Of a stretch of 64,000 nt of DNA, positions 40,971 to 48,753 are shown piece after piece. The stretch's first letter is position 1. Each line of letters opens with the position of its first letter. The position numbers and the translations under genes are program-made. Below the pieces are notes generated by a model that was given only the letters and a program-made list of their open reading frames with translations, did not search any database and was not told where the DNA came from. Source of the stretch: JALORV01 sp963754065 (GTDB taxonomy: Bacteria > Pseudomonadota > Gammaproteobacteria > Burkholderiales > Burkholderiaceae_F); NCBI GenBank assembly GCA_963754065.1, contig CAVWFH010000004.1, positions 186,001 to 250,000 on the forward strand, written 5' to 3'.

Positions 40971-41752
40971 TGGCAACCCCGGGACCCGTGGTCATCGAGA
41001 TCGACTCGATCGTGACGCGCTTCGGCGAGCAGTCGGTACACGATGGCGTGAGCTTCGATGTGCACAAAGGCACGCTGGTTGCGCTCATCGGCGGCAGCGG
41101 AACGGGCAAATCGGTATTGCTGCGCGAGATCATCGGCCTGCAGCGCCCGACGTCGGGCCGCATCCGCCTGCTGGGTACCGACATCTGGTCCACTCCCGAC
41201 GATGAATTGAACGAGGTCCGACGGCGCTTCGGCATGATGTTCCAGGATGGGGCGCTCTTCTCGTCGCTTACGGTCGCGCAGAACATCGCGGTGCCGCTCA
41301 CGGAGCACGCCAGCGTGCCCCCGGGGTTGCTCAACAGCCTGATCCATCTGCGTCTGGCGCAGGCCGGACTGAGCGCCGACGTCGCCGAGAAGATGCCGAG
41401 CGAACTGTCGGGTGGAATGCGCAAACGCGCGGCGATTGCGCGCGCCCTCGCGCTGGAACCCGAGATCCTTTTTCTCGACGAACCGACGTCAGGGCTCGAT
41501 CCGACCACCGCACGCGCGTTCGATGGCATGGTGCGGTCGCTGGTCGACGATCTCGGCATTACGGTGTTTCTCGTCACACACGACCTTGACACCTTGCTGA
41601 CCGTCGTCGACCGTATCGTCGTGCTGGCGCGTGGCAAGGTGCTGGCGGACGGGCCGGCGCGCGACGTGATGCAGGTCGACGATCCGTGGATCAAGTCGTA
41701 CTTCTCGGTCCGAACGATGGTGTCGGGCTCGGCACCTTCCCACTTAGAATGA
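40970..41752 (+). CDS. MlaF-type ABC transporter ATP-binding protein
   Basis: 260 residues. Walker A GGSGTGKS, Q-loop MMFQDGALFSSLTV, ABC signature LSGGMRKRAAIARAL, Walker B ILFLDEPTSGLD and switch THDLDT are all intact. The 'LSGGM(R)KR' signature is typical of the MlaF branch. The frame is open far upstream (to 40337), but the ATG at 40970 overlaps the permease TGA and starts the domain. It drives the lipid transporter formed with the neighbouring permease and MCE protein. Confidence 0.95.
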   Translation: MATPGPVVIEIDSIVTRFGEQSVHDGVSFDVHKGTLVALIGGSGTGKSVLLREIIGLQRPTSGRIRLLGTDIWSTPDDELNEVRRRFGMMFQDGALFSSLTVAQNIAVPLTEHASVPPGLLNSLIHLRLAQAGLSADVAEKMPSELSGGMRKRAAIARALALEPEILFLDEPTSGLDPTTARAFDGMVRSLVDDLGITVFLVTHDLDTLLTVVDRIVVLARGKVLADGPARDVMQVDDPWIKSYFSVRTMVSGSAPSHLE

Positions 41753-41759
41753 TCGCACC

Positions 41760-42698
41760 ATGGAAGCGGACGCCAAGTACACCTACGTAGGCCTAGCCGT
41801 CATCGCGCTGATCGCAGCGCTGATCGGCGGGCTCATCTGGCTTAAGTCAGCCGGCGGCCGCAACGAATTCAACTACTACACGATCTACTTCGAGAAGCAG
41901 CCGCTCGACGGCCTGCAGATCGGCGCCGACGTGCTGATGCGCGGCATCAAGGTCGGACGCGTGGAAGACTATGCGCTGACGGCGGCCAACATCAACCGCG
42001 TGCGCGTGCTGATCCGCATCGATCGCCGTACGCCGGTCAGGACCAACACGGTTGCGGTGGTGACACGCAGCTTCGTGACCGGCATTGCCAAGATCGACCT
42101 GCAAACTCCCGATCCGCCGGGTCCCACGCTGACGACGATTCTCGACGATGAGCCGTACCCCGTCATCACCGAGGGCACGTCCAATCTGGATGAAATTGCC
42201 AACCGCCTCAACATCGTGGGCGAAACCGCTGTCAAGACGCTCGAGAGCCTGAACGAGGTGCTGAAGCCCGAGAATCGGGCGGCCATCGACAAGACCCTGG
42301 CCAACCTGCGCGACCTCACCGGCGGGCTGAACCAGCGACTGAAAGAACTCGACCGTACGCTCGCGGCCGTCAACCGTGCCGCTGACGACATCGGCCGCTC
42401 GAGCACGCGCATCGCCGACGTCGCCGACAGCACGGGCCAGGATCTGCGGCCCGCGCTGCGCCAGGCCGAGCGGACGATGAAGGACATTTCGGGTGCGACC
42501 ATCGCCCTCGAGCAACAGGCTGCGCAGCTTTCTCAGGCCGTCAGCTCGACGGTGCTGTCGAGCGGTGATCAACTGGCCATCGCCATCAGCGAGCTCAAGT
42601 CGACGGGCGAGACTCTCAATCGACTCCTTGACCGACTGCAGGACCCGCGCGCCGCGTTGCTTGGGCCGACGCCGCAGCAACGCGGACCGGGAGAATGA
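41760..42698 (+). CDS. MCE-family (MlaD-like) lipid-binding protein
   Basis: 312 residues. One N-terminal membrane helix (about 10-30, YTYVGLAVIALIAALIGGLIW). Then a single MCE domain (about 38-125) with YTIYFEKQPLDGLQIGADVLMRGIKVGRV. Then a long helical region (about 150-290) with regular heptad-like spacing. MCE proteins form hexameric rings that guide phospholipids across the periplasm. It is 7 bp after the ATPase gene. The long C-terminal helix suggests a needle or tube-like assembly as in PqiB/LetB types rather than the short MlaD. Confidence 0.92.
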   Translation: MEADAKYTYVGLAVIALIAALIGGLIWLKSAGGRNEFNYYTIYFEKQPLDGLQIGADVLMRGIKVGRVEDYALTAANINRVRVLIRIDRRTPVRTNTVAVVTRSFVTGIAKIDLQTPDPPGPTLTTILDDEPYPVITEGTSNLDEIANRLNIVGETAVKTLESLNEVLKPENRAAIDKTLANLRDLTGGLNQRLKELDRTLAAVNRAADDIGRSSTRIADVADSTGQDLRPALRQAERTMKDISGATIALEQQAAQLSQAVSSTVLSSGDQLAIAISELKSTGETLNRLLDRLQDPRAALLGPTPQQRGPGE

Positions 42699-43348
42699 CC
42701 ATGTCGTCGTTGCGCCAGTTCTTCACGCACGCAGCAGTCCTGCTGGCGACGGTCGCTTGCGCCGCGTGCGTCACGGTCGATGTCGGTCACGACACCGGAC
42801 CGCAGTCACAATTCCGGATCGTGGACTCCGGCCAGGCGCCGACAGCCCGAGTGCAATCGCTTGGCCGCGAATTGCTGATCGCGCCGATACCGAGCAGCGC
42901 CGTCGACGATTCGTTCTCGCTGGCGTTTTCGCGCGCACCCAATCAGCGGGCGGCGTATCAGTTCGCAACGTGGAGCGACAGGCCGTCGAACCGACTGGCG
43001 CAGCTGCTGGTCGAGCGTCTGGCGGCGCGCGGGACGTTCAACTCGGTCGCCCTCCTGGGCCGCGGCGTCGGAGGGGACCTGCAGCTCAACCTGACCGTCA
43101 ACGACTTCTATCACGACGCAGCGTCGAGCCCCGGCACCGCGCGCGTCGTGGTGACAGCCGAGATGGTCAACCGCACGACCCGGAAGCTGATCGCAAGGCA
43201 ACGATTCACCGCCACGTCGCCCGTGGAGCAGGCCAATGCCGCCTCGGCTTCCGCGGCGCTCGGCCAGGCCAGCACCCTGATTCTCGACCAGCTGGTCACC
43301 TGGGCCGAAGCGTCGGCGGCGCCGGCCGCCCTGGCGACCGTGCGCTGA
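42695..43348 (+). CDS. ABC-type transport auxiliary lipoprotein (PqiC/YmbA-like)
   Basis: 217 residues with an N-terminal lipoprotein signal (LATVACAACVTV, Cys near residue 23 or 26) and the domain common to auxiliary lipoproteins of MCE transporters (RELLIAPIPSSAVDDSFSLAFSRAPNQRAAYQFATWSDRPSNRLAQLLVERL in part). It is probably anchored in the outer membrane and receives the MCE tube. Its ATG overlaps the TGA of the MCE gene; a second ATG follows two codons later. The operon ends here in function. Confidence 0.85.
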   Translation: MTMSSLRQFFTHAAVLLATVACAACVTVDVGHDTGPQSQFRIVDSGQAPTARVQSLGRELLIAPIPSSAVDDSFSLAFSRAPNQRAAYQFATWSDRPSNRLAQLLVERLAARGTFNSVALLGRGVGGDLQLNLTVNDFYHDAASSPGTARVVVTAEMVNRTTRKLIARQRFTATSPVEQANAASASAALGQASTLILDQLVTWAEASAAPAALATVR

Positions 43349-43353
43349 CATCG

Positions 43354-43743
43354 ATGCGCGACGCCGACCGCCCGTCCTCGGCACGCAATGTCCTCGGCGG
43401 CCCGCTGGCGCCGTGTTGCGAGGATCCCGCCACAGGATTCTTCCGCGACGGTTACTGCCACACGGGGCCACAGGACTTCGGGTCGCACACGGTGTGCGCA
43501 CGCATGAGCCACGAATTCCTGGAGTATTCGCTCCGACGCGGTAACGACCTGGTTACGCCGCAGCCGGAGTTCGAATTTCCGGGTCTGCGCGCCGGCGACC
43601 GCTGGTGCCTCTGCGTGGCCCGCTGGCGCGAGGCTCTGGAGGCGGGAGTTGCACCGCCGGTGATCCTTGCCGCGACGCACGAGAAGGCGCTCTCCGTAGT
43701 GACGCTCGAGCAACTCACGCGTCACGCGCTCGACGTCCAATGA
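43354..43743 (+). CDS. DUF2237 family protein
   Basis: 129 residues of the DUF2237 family: ARNVLGGPLAPCCEDPATGF, FRDGYCHTGPQDFGSHTVCA, FLEYSLRRGNDLVTPQPEFEFPGL and DRWCLCVARWREAL. Conserved Cys residues suggest a fold-stabilising or metal role; function unknown. Its TGA overlaps the ATG of the PIN gene. The long open frame upstream (to 42493) is an overlap with the lipoprotein gene. Confidence 0.88.
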   Translation: MRDADRPSSARNVLGGPLAPCCEDPATGFFRDGYCHTGPQDFGSHTVCARMSHEFLEYSLRRGNDLVTPQPEFEFPGLRAGDRWCLCVARWREALEAGVAPPVILAATHEKALSVVTLEQLTRHALDVQ

Positions 43744-44180
43744 ACGCACGGGCATCGGTCCGCGCTGTTATCGACACCAACGTGCTGCTGGACTTCTGGG
43801 TCTTCGACGACGTGCGCGCGGCGCCTCTGCGCGCCGCCGTGGAAAGCGGCACCATCGGAGCACTGCGCAGCGGAGCCTCGGTGGACGAATTCAGCGACGT
43901 GCTCGGCCGACCGGTGTTCGGCATCTCGAATGAGCGCCGATGCACGATCCTGCGGCATTGGGATCGCCTCGCCGTGCCGGTCGACCGGGTGCACGCTGCA
44001 CCGTTCGCCTGCACCGATCCCCACGACCAGAAGTTTCTCGACCTGGCGCTGACGGCTGGGGCCCATTGGCTGGTCACCAAGGACAAGGCGCTGCTGAAGC
44101 TCGCGCGTCGTGCGCGACGCGATGGCCTGCAGATCGTTGATCCTGCCTGTGCCCTCGACCTGATCGGTCGGCGCGCATGA
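43740..44180 (+). CDS. PIN-domain ribonuclease-like protein
   Basis: 146 residues. The acidic residues of PIN nucleases are visible: Asp12 in VIDTNVLLDFW, Glu50 in SVDEFSDVL, and Asp93/Asp96 in CTDPHDQKFLDLAL, with GAHWLVTKDKALL near the end. This is the 'PIN-family toxin' type that cleaves RNA. No antitoxin-like gene is adjacent; it is coupled to DUF2237 upstream (ATGA) and to the alcohol dehydrogenase downstream. It may be a housekeeping nuclease. Confidence 0.85.
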   Translation: MNARASVRAVIDTNVLLDFWVFDDVRAAPLRAAVESGTIGALRSGASVDEFSDVLGRPVFGISNERRCTILRHWDRLAVPVDRVHAAPFACTDPHDQKFLDLALTAGAHWLVTKDKALLKLARRARRDGLQIVDPACALDLIGRRA

Positions 44181-45184
44181 CCCCTGTGACCACCGTCTCC
44201 ACCGCGATGGCACTGGTGGAGGTTGGCCGGCCGCTGCAGAGTATCGGCCGGCCCGTCCCCACGCCGGCTGCAGGCGAAGTAGTCCTGCGCGTAAGCGCCT
44301 GCGGCGTCTGCCGCACCGACCTGCACATCTTCGACGGCGAACTGCCGGCACAGCAGCTGCCGATCGTGCCCGGCCACGAAGTCGTCGGCCGTGTGCTCGC
44401 CCGCGGGAGCGACGTCGTTCAATTCGAGATCGGTGACCGCGTCGGACTGCCGTGGCTCGGTCACACCTGTGGCATCTGTCCGTTCTGCCGATTGCATCAG
44501 GAAAACCTGTGCGACGCGCCGGAGTTCACGGGCTACACGCGCGATGGCGGCTATGCCGAACACGTCGTGGCCACCGCCGATTACTGCTTCCGCTTGCCGG
44601 CGGCTCTCGACGATGTGCACGCAGCGCCATTGCTTTGCGCCGGCCTGATCGGCTATCGGGCGTTGCGCATGGCCGGCGATGGGCAGCGGCTGGGAATCTA
44701 CGGGTTCGGCGCCGCGGCGCACCTGATCGCACAGGTGGCGGTCTGGCAGGGGCGCAGCGTCTTTGCCTTCACCCGACCCGGCGACCGCACCGGACAGGAT
44801 TTCGCCCGCTCGCTGGGCTGCCAGTGGGCGGGCGACTCGACCGACGGGCCGCCGGCGCCGCTCGATGCCGCGCTCATCTTTGCTCCCGTCGGACCGCTGG
44901 TACCGGCTGCGCTGCAGGCGACACGCAAGGGGGGCACGGTCGTCTGTGCCGGCATCCACATGAGCGACATTCCGGCATTTCCCTATCGCCTGCTCTGGGG
45001 TGAACGCATCGTGCGCTCGGTGGCGAACCTCACGCGCGCCGACGCCGAGGAGTTCCTCGAACTCGCTGCGCGAATTCCGGTGCAGACCTCGGTCGAAGTC
45101 TTTGGGTTGAGCGAAGCGAACGAGGCAATCGACGCGGTGCGGCACGGTCGCGTGAGCGGCGCCGCTGTGCTCGATTGCAGCTAG
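44177..45184 (+). CDS. Zinc-dependent alcohol dehydrogenase family protein
   Basis: 335 residues of the medium-chain dehydrogenase superfamily. The catalytic zinc site is ACGVCRTDLHIFDGELP...PGHEVVGRV. The structural zinc loop CGICPFCRLHQENLC is intact. NAD-binding GIYGFGAAAHL is slightly unusual (GFGAAAH in place of GxGxxG). Substrate cannot be predicted beyond small alcohols or aldehydes. Its ATG overlaps the stop of the PIN gene, so five genes from the lipoprotein on may be on one transcript. Confidence 0.9.
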   Translation: MTPVTTVSTAMALVEVGRPLQSIGRPVPTPAAGEVVLRVSACGVCRTDLHIFDGELPAQQLPIVPGHEVVGRVLARGSDVVQFEIGDRVGLPWLGHTCGICPFCRLHQENLCDAPEFTGYTRDGGYAEHVVATADYCFRLPAALDDVHAAPLLCAGLIGYRALRMAGDGQRLGIYGFGAAAHLIAQVAVWQGRSVFAFTRPGDRTGQDFARSLGCQWAGDSTDGPPAPLDAALIFAPVGPLVPAALQATRKGGTVVCAGIHMSDIPAFPYRLLWGERIVRSVANLTRADAEEFLELAARIPVQTSVEVFGLSEANEAIDAVRHGRVSGAAVLDCS

Positions 45185-45332
45185 GTGTCGGCAGTCCGGT
45201 TCCGTGGAATCTCCGTCACGGTGAGTGAACTCCGAGACCAGATCACTGCGACTTTCCTTCACCACCACATGGTCGCGACCCGGCCACTTGCGGACCTTCC
45301 GGTTTCAATCAAAGCCGAACCAGGAGCTCACA
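45185..45332. other. Intergenic region between convergent alcohol dehydrogenase and transporter genes
   Basis: 148 bp. A short inverted repeat (CCGTG...CACGG) is visible near its left end, but no convincing terminator with a U-tract and no gene. Confidence 0.4.
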
Positions 45333-46586
45333 TCAAGTCAGACGCACCAACGCCCCTGTGCGCCAGGCAAACCAAGCTGCCGTGATTGCGAGCGTAACGA
45401 TGGTGATCGGCACTCCGGTTACCGCATGGCGTCGCCAGCCGATCACAATGCCCCGTTTGCGTGCGGCATCGACAACAATGATGTTGGCTATCGAGCCGAC
45501 GATCAACAGGTTTCCGGCCAACGTGCTGACCAGCGCTAGCAATGGGCCGGAAAACGGCTCTGTGGCAGCCGGCAGCAGCAGCATCACCGCTGGCACATTG
45601 GATACCACATTTGACAGCACAAGCGCCGCCGCGAACAACGGCACGGGCTCCGCAAGCGGGAATCCGGCATCGGCCAGCAGGTGCATGGCCTGCGCGGTCA
45701 CGCCCGTATGCTCGAGCGCGTGGTTGACGATGAACAGACCGATGAAAAGTACCAACAGCTCCCAGTCGACCTGTCCAAGCATGTGAGTTGAATGCAGCTT
45801 GCGGCTCATCAGCAGCAGGCCCGCGCCGGTGAGTGCGGTGACGTCCCGCGGCAGATCAGTGAGAAGAAACACAAGGACCAGCGCAACGGCGACCGCGATA
45901 CCCTTGGCGGTTTGCCAGCTGTCAAAGGCGATGTCAGCCGCCTGACGCTGCGCGTGCGTGGCGGGCTCGGCAAGCGCAGTCGCCCTCGCAAGTCCCCGAG
46001 TCTGCCAGGCGAGCAAGGCCCAGAGCGCTCCGAGGCCCAGAAGCACGGGCACGATCACCTCGATGAAGTAACCGCCGAAAGAGAGCTTCAGTACTTGGCC
46101 GATCAGCATGTTTTGCGGGTTGCCAATCAGAGTAGCCGCCGAGCCGATGTTTGCAGCGCACGCAAGCGCGAGCAGGAACGGCACCGGATCGAGCCCACGG
46201 CGCAGGCACGCATCGACCAGGATCGGCGCAACAGCCAGGCAAACAACGTCATTGCTGAACACGGCGGACAAAACGGCAACCACGGCAATGACCGCGGCAA
46301 GAAGCGTTCGCGGACCCAAGGGCAGAGCAGCGACACGCAAAACGATCCATGCGTAGAAGCCGCCCAGCCGCATCTGCGCCGAAATCACCATGAAGGAGAA
46401 CAAGAGCAGCAGGGTCGGCAGATGAATTGACAGCGCGGCTTGCTCTGGCGTCAGGTCGCCGATGGCCACCAGAGCGATCGCGCCCAGCAGCGCCACGCCC
46501 GTGCGGTCGAGTTGCAGGAACGGCAGCCCGCCGAGAATCATGCCCAGGTAAACGATCGCGAAAATCGCGATGACGGTAGCTGTCAT
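45333..46586 (-). CDS. ArsB/NhaD (ion transporter superfamily)-like permease
   Basis: About 417 residues, with about 10-12 membrane helices. Family features are FSNDVVCLAVAPILVDA near residue 110, ALACAANIGSAATLIGNPQNMLIG near 145 (the N-P-Q-N hairpin region), and a second repeat with ALVLSNVVSNVPAVMLLLPA. The two similar halves and SN..NxP motifs are those of the IT superfamily (SLC13, ArsB, NhaD). Probable cation/anion or dicarboxylate transport; substrate unknown. An in-frame open stretch runs to 46742, but the ATG at 46586 begins the first helix. The serine hydrolase gene lies 223 bp upstream on the same strand. Confidence 0.85.
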   Translation of the reverse strand: MTATVIAIFAIVYLGMILGGLPFLQLDRTGVALLGAIALVAIGDLTPEQAALSIHLPTLLLLFSFMVISAQMRLGGFYAWIVLRVAALPLGPRTLLAAVIAVVAVLSAVFSNDVVCLAVAPILVDACLRRGLDPVPFLLALACAANIGSAATLIGNPQNMLIGQVLKLSFGGYFIEVIVPVLLGLGALWALLAWQTRGLARATALAEPATHAQRQAADIAFDSWQTAKGIAVAVALVLVFLLTDLPRDVTALTGAGLLLMSRKLHSTHMLGQVDWELLVLFIGLFIVNHALEHTGVTAQAMHLLADAGFPLAEPVPLFAAALVLSNVVSNVPAVMLLLPAATEPFSGPLLALVSTLAGNLLIVGSIANIIVVDAARKRGIVIGWRRHAVTGVPITIVTLAITAAWFAWRTGALVRLT

Positions 46587-46809
46587 TGTCGTGTGGGCGT
46601 GCTTCAGCGACCTCGTTCCTCGGATGCTCGGCGCGCCAACGCGATTCTGCCTTGAACACTTCGGCGGGTGGACAAGACGCTTCGCTCTGGTCGTTCCGCG
46701 ATTCGTCTCCAGCGCCAGCTGGCCGCCAGCACAAATGGCCAAGACCTGCCATCAAGGCCTGGCGCCCGCCCTGCCCGATTTCAGACGCGCTCTAGCGAGC
46801 CCTTGGGTC

Positions 46810-48132
46810 CTACTCCTTTACGCGCCGCGCATAGGATCGGACCTCTCCCCAATCGAGTTCAAAGTGATCGCGAGATCCATCCGCCGGCAGCCGGATGCGA
46901 AACGTTGCCGGAAATTTTGCGGCGATGTATTCGCGAGGCCCGGCGGAGACAAAGTCGAGAGTGTCGATCAGGTCGATCTTCACTCGCATCGTCTCTCCGT
47001 CGGGTGTCACTTCGTAACGAAACAGACCATCCTCAAAGCGACCCGAAAGCGGCATGCCCGAGACTGCAGCTCGGGCCGGTGGTGATGCACCGATCAGCGC
47101 CGGCATCAACTCGGTCAGCCATACGAAGCCCCTGCTGGTCAAAATAACCAGTCCGAGGTCCTGGTCGGGCAGGTAGGCGATCATCGCGCTGTGGCTGTCG
47201 ACATTGCCGCCATGCCACACCATCGCTTGACTCAGAAACGCTCGCGTCGATAGGCCAAAGCCGTAGGGCACCAGCGTGCCATCGGCGAGTTGGTTTGGCC
47301 GCACGAGTCGCGAGGCCTTGGCGTCCGGGGCGGCAAGGACAAGACGGATCCACTTCGTCAGCGACGCAGCACTTCCGCACAGACCGCCGTCCCCGACATA
47401 AGCTGCGGAACTGGCGTCGAGGGGCGTCGGCTTGCCTTCGCCTGAGATTCCCGGAACGTACTGGTCGACCCGCAGGCTGTGGCAGGAGACGATGCCCTCG
47501 ATTCCTGCCGGCTTCAGTACCAGGTCGGCGAGAACGCTGTCGAACGGCTGGCCAGTCGCCCGCTCGGCGATCAGCGCGAGTGCCTTGTAGTTGGTGTTGC
47601 TGTAGGCCCAACGTGTCCCCGGCGCGAACCGGCGGGGCGCGGCTGCGGCGAGAGCGACATAGGCGGCGATGGGCGTTGCCGCGTCGTCGGCGAGCGGTCG
47701 GTAGCCTTCCAGCCAGAGGAAGTCCGCCAAGCCCGATGTCTGCGCAAGCAAGTGCGAGACTTGCAGGCCAGGTTCATTGGCGAACCATTCGGGCAGGTAC
47801 TTTCCGACTGGCGCATCGAGCCGTACTTTGCCTGCGTCGGCGAGTGCCACGATTGCCGTTGCGGTGAACTGCTTCGAGATCGAGCCGAGCGGAAACATCG
47901 AGGCCGCATCGGGCGCTTGTTCGCCAGCACCGTCCGTGCCGTAACCCCGCTGCAGGATCACCTCGCCGCCGCGGAAGATCGTGATGTGCGCCGCCGGGAT
48001 GCCTTGCTGCTCCATGAACGAACGCGCCGCCGCGTCGGCTGTGGCGATGTCGGATCCGGCCATTGCCGACTGCGCGAGGCAGACCCCCAGCAGGGTGAAC
48101 AGGGCAACCGCTCTTTTCACTCGGACCACCAC
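46810..48132 (-). CDS. Serine hydrolase of the class C beta-lactamase / penicillin-binding-protein family
   Basis: 440 residues. Signal peptide (about residues 1-25, ending SAMAG). The nucleophile motif SISK (Ser84-Lys87) is followed by YSN (Tyr177-Asn179) and a third motif WHGG in place of KTG. A C-terminal ~90-residue domain (RFEDGLFRYEVTPDG) follows. This layout is typical of periplasmic esterases and peptidases in the beta-lactamase family more than of true AmpC enzymes. Substrate unknown; no ampR-like regulator is adjacent. Confidence 0.88.
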   Translation of the reverse strand: MVVRVKRAVALFTLLGVCLAQSAMAGSDIATADAAARSFMEQQGIPAAHITIFRGGEVILQRGYGTDGAGEQAPDAASMFPLGSISKQFTATAIVALADAGKVRLDAPVGKYLPEWFANEPGLQVSHLLAQTSGLADFLWLEGYRPLADDAATPIAAYVALAAAAPRRFAPGTRWAYSNTNYKALALIAERATGQPFDSVLADLVLKPAGIEGIVSCHSLRVDQYVPGISGEGKPTPLDASSAAYVGDGGLCGSAASLTKWIRLVLAAPDAKASRLVRPNQLADGTLVPYGFGLSTRAFLSQAMVWHGGNVDSHSAMIAYLPDQDLGLVILTSRGFVWLTELMPALIGASPPARAAVSGMPLSGRFEDGLFRYEVTPDGETMRVKIDLIDTLDFVSAGPREYIAAKFPATFRIRLPADGSRDHFELDWGEVRSYARRVKE

Positions 48133-48442
48133 GATGAACTGGCGAAAGAAGAAGGCAGCTTACTGAACCCACCGGTCGGGTGCGTGGCCGCCAGATAGAC
48201 AGTAGCGGGCCAGCCCATAAGCCGCGGCGCCTGACCCGTTCGCAGACAACCGGCCTCAGAATTCTTGGCAGCGGCTGGAAAGACGCGGCGCTTGAGTGAA
48301 TTTGACCAAGAATCGCCGTCAACGGCCCACAGTGGATCGCCTGTCTTCCGGCACGAATAGCCGTTTCGTTCAAGCCACAACTCGGGTGGGCCTGCACACT
48401 GAGCCCTGCATCAACCCAACTCAACTTGAAAGGAAACACATC
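48133..48442. other. 310-bp region between divergent hydrolase and metallothionein-like genes
   Basis: No supported gene. It should contain promoters for both neighbours. Only the ribosome-binding site AAAGGAAAC before 48443 is clear. Confidence 0.45.
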
Positions 48443-48592
48443 ATGAATGAAGCCAATGAAGTTCTCTGTCGCTGCAACCCTTGCGCAGGATCGGACTGCT
48501 CCTGCGGATGCCAGAAGCCCGCACAGCAAAGCGTTTGCGCATGCGGTCCACAGTGCCGCTGCGGCGGGGAATGCGCTTGCACCGAGAGCTAG
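48443..48592 (+). CDS. Cys-rich metallothionein-like protein
   Basis: 49 residues, 12 of them Cys (positions 9, 11, 14, 19, 21, 23, 32, 34, 38, 40, 44, 46), mostly as CxC pairs, with no His and few hydrophobic residues. This is the composition of a metallothionein that binds several Zn(II), Cd(II) or Cu(I) ions in thiolate clusters. The Cys fall into two groups of six separated by QKPAQQSV, which suggests two clusters. It has AAAGGAAAC before the ATG. The frame is open upstream to 48296 but that part is not Cys-rich and lacks a start signal. It differs from the SmtA/BmtA family, which usually contains His. Confidence 0.75.
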   Translation: MNEANEVLCRCNPCAGSDCSCGCQKPAQQSVCACGPQCRCGGECACTES

Positions 48593-48686
48593 TCGGGAAG
48601 CACCGTGCTCGGTTCCGCCGTACCGTACGCCGACGATGTGCTCTGCCCCTTGTCGACGGGGCGGCGACGAGAACTGAGGTCGGACG

Positions 48687-48711
48687 GGACGCGCCGAAAC
48701 ACGGCGCGTCC
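48687..48711. terminator. Hairpin between the convergent metallothionein-like and GNAT-exonuclease genes
   Basis: GGACGCGCCG (48687-48696) and CGGCGCGTCC (48702-48711) pair perfectly around AAACA. Position between convergent genes favours a terminator, although no U-tract follows on either side. Confidence 0.55.
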
Positions 48712-48753
48712 ATCAATCTGCACTCAGTGTTGCGCCAACTTTGACGCCTTACT

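Noticed and set aside
46810..48132. AmpC beta-lactamase
   Set aside because: SxxK and YxN are present, but the third motif is HGG, there is a C-terminal extra domain, and no ampR is adjacent. A peptidase or esterase is more likely.
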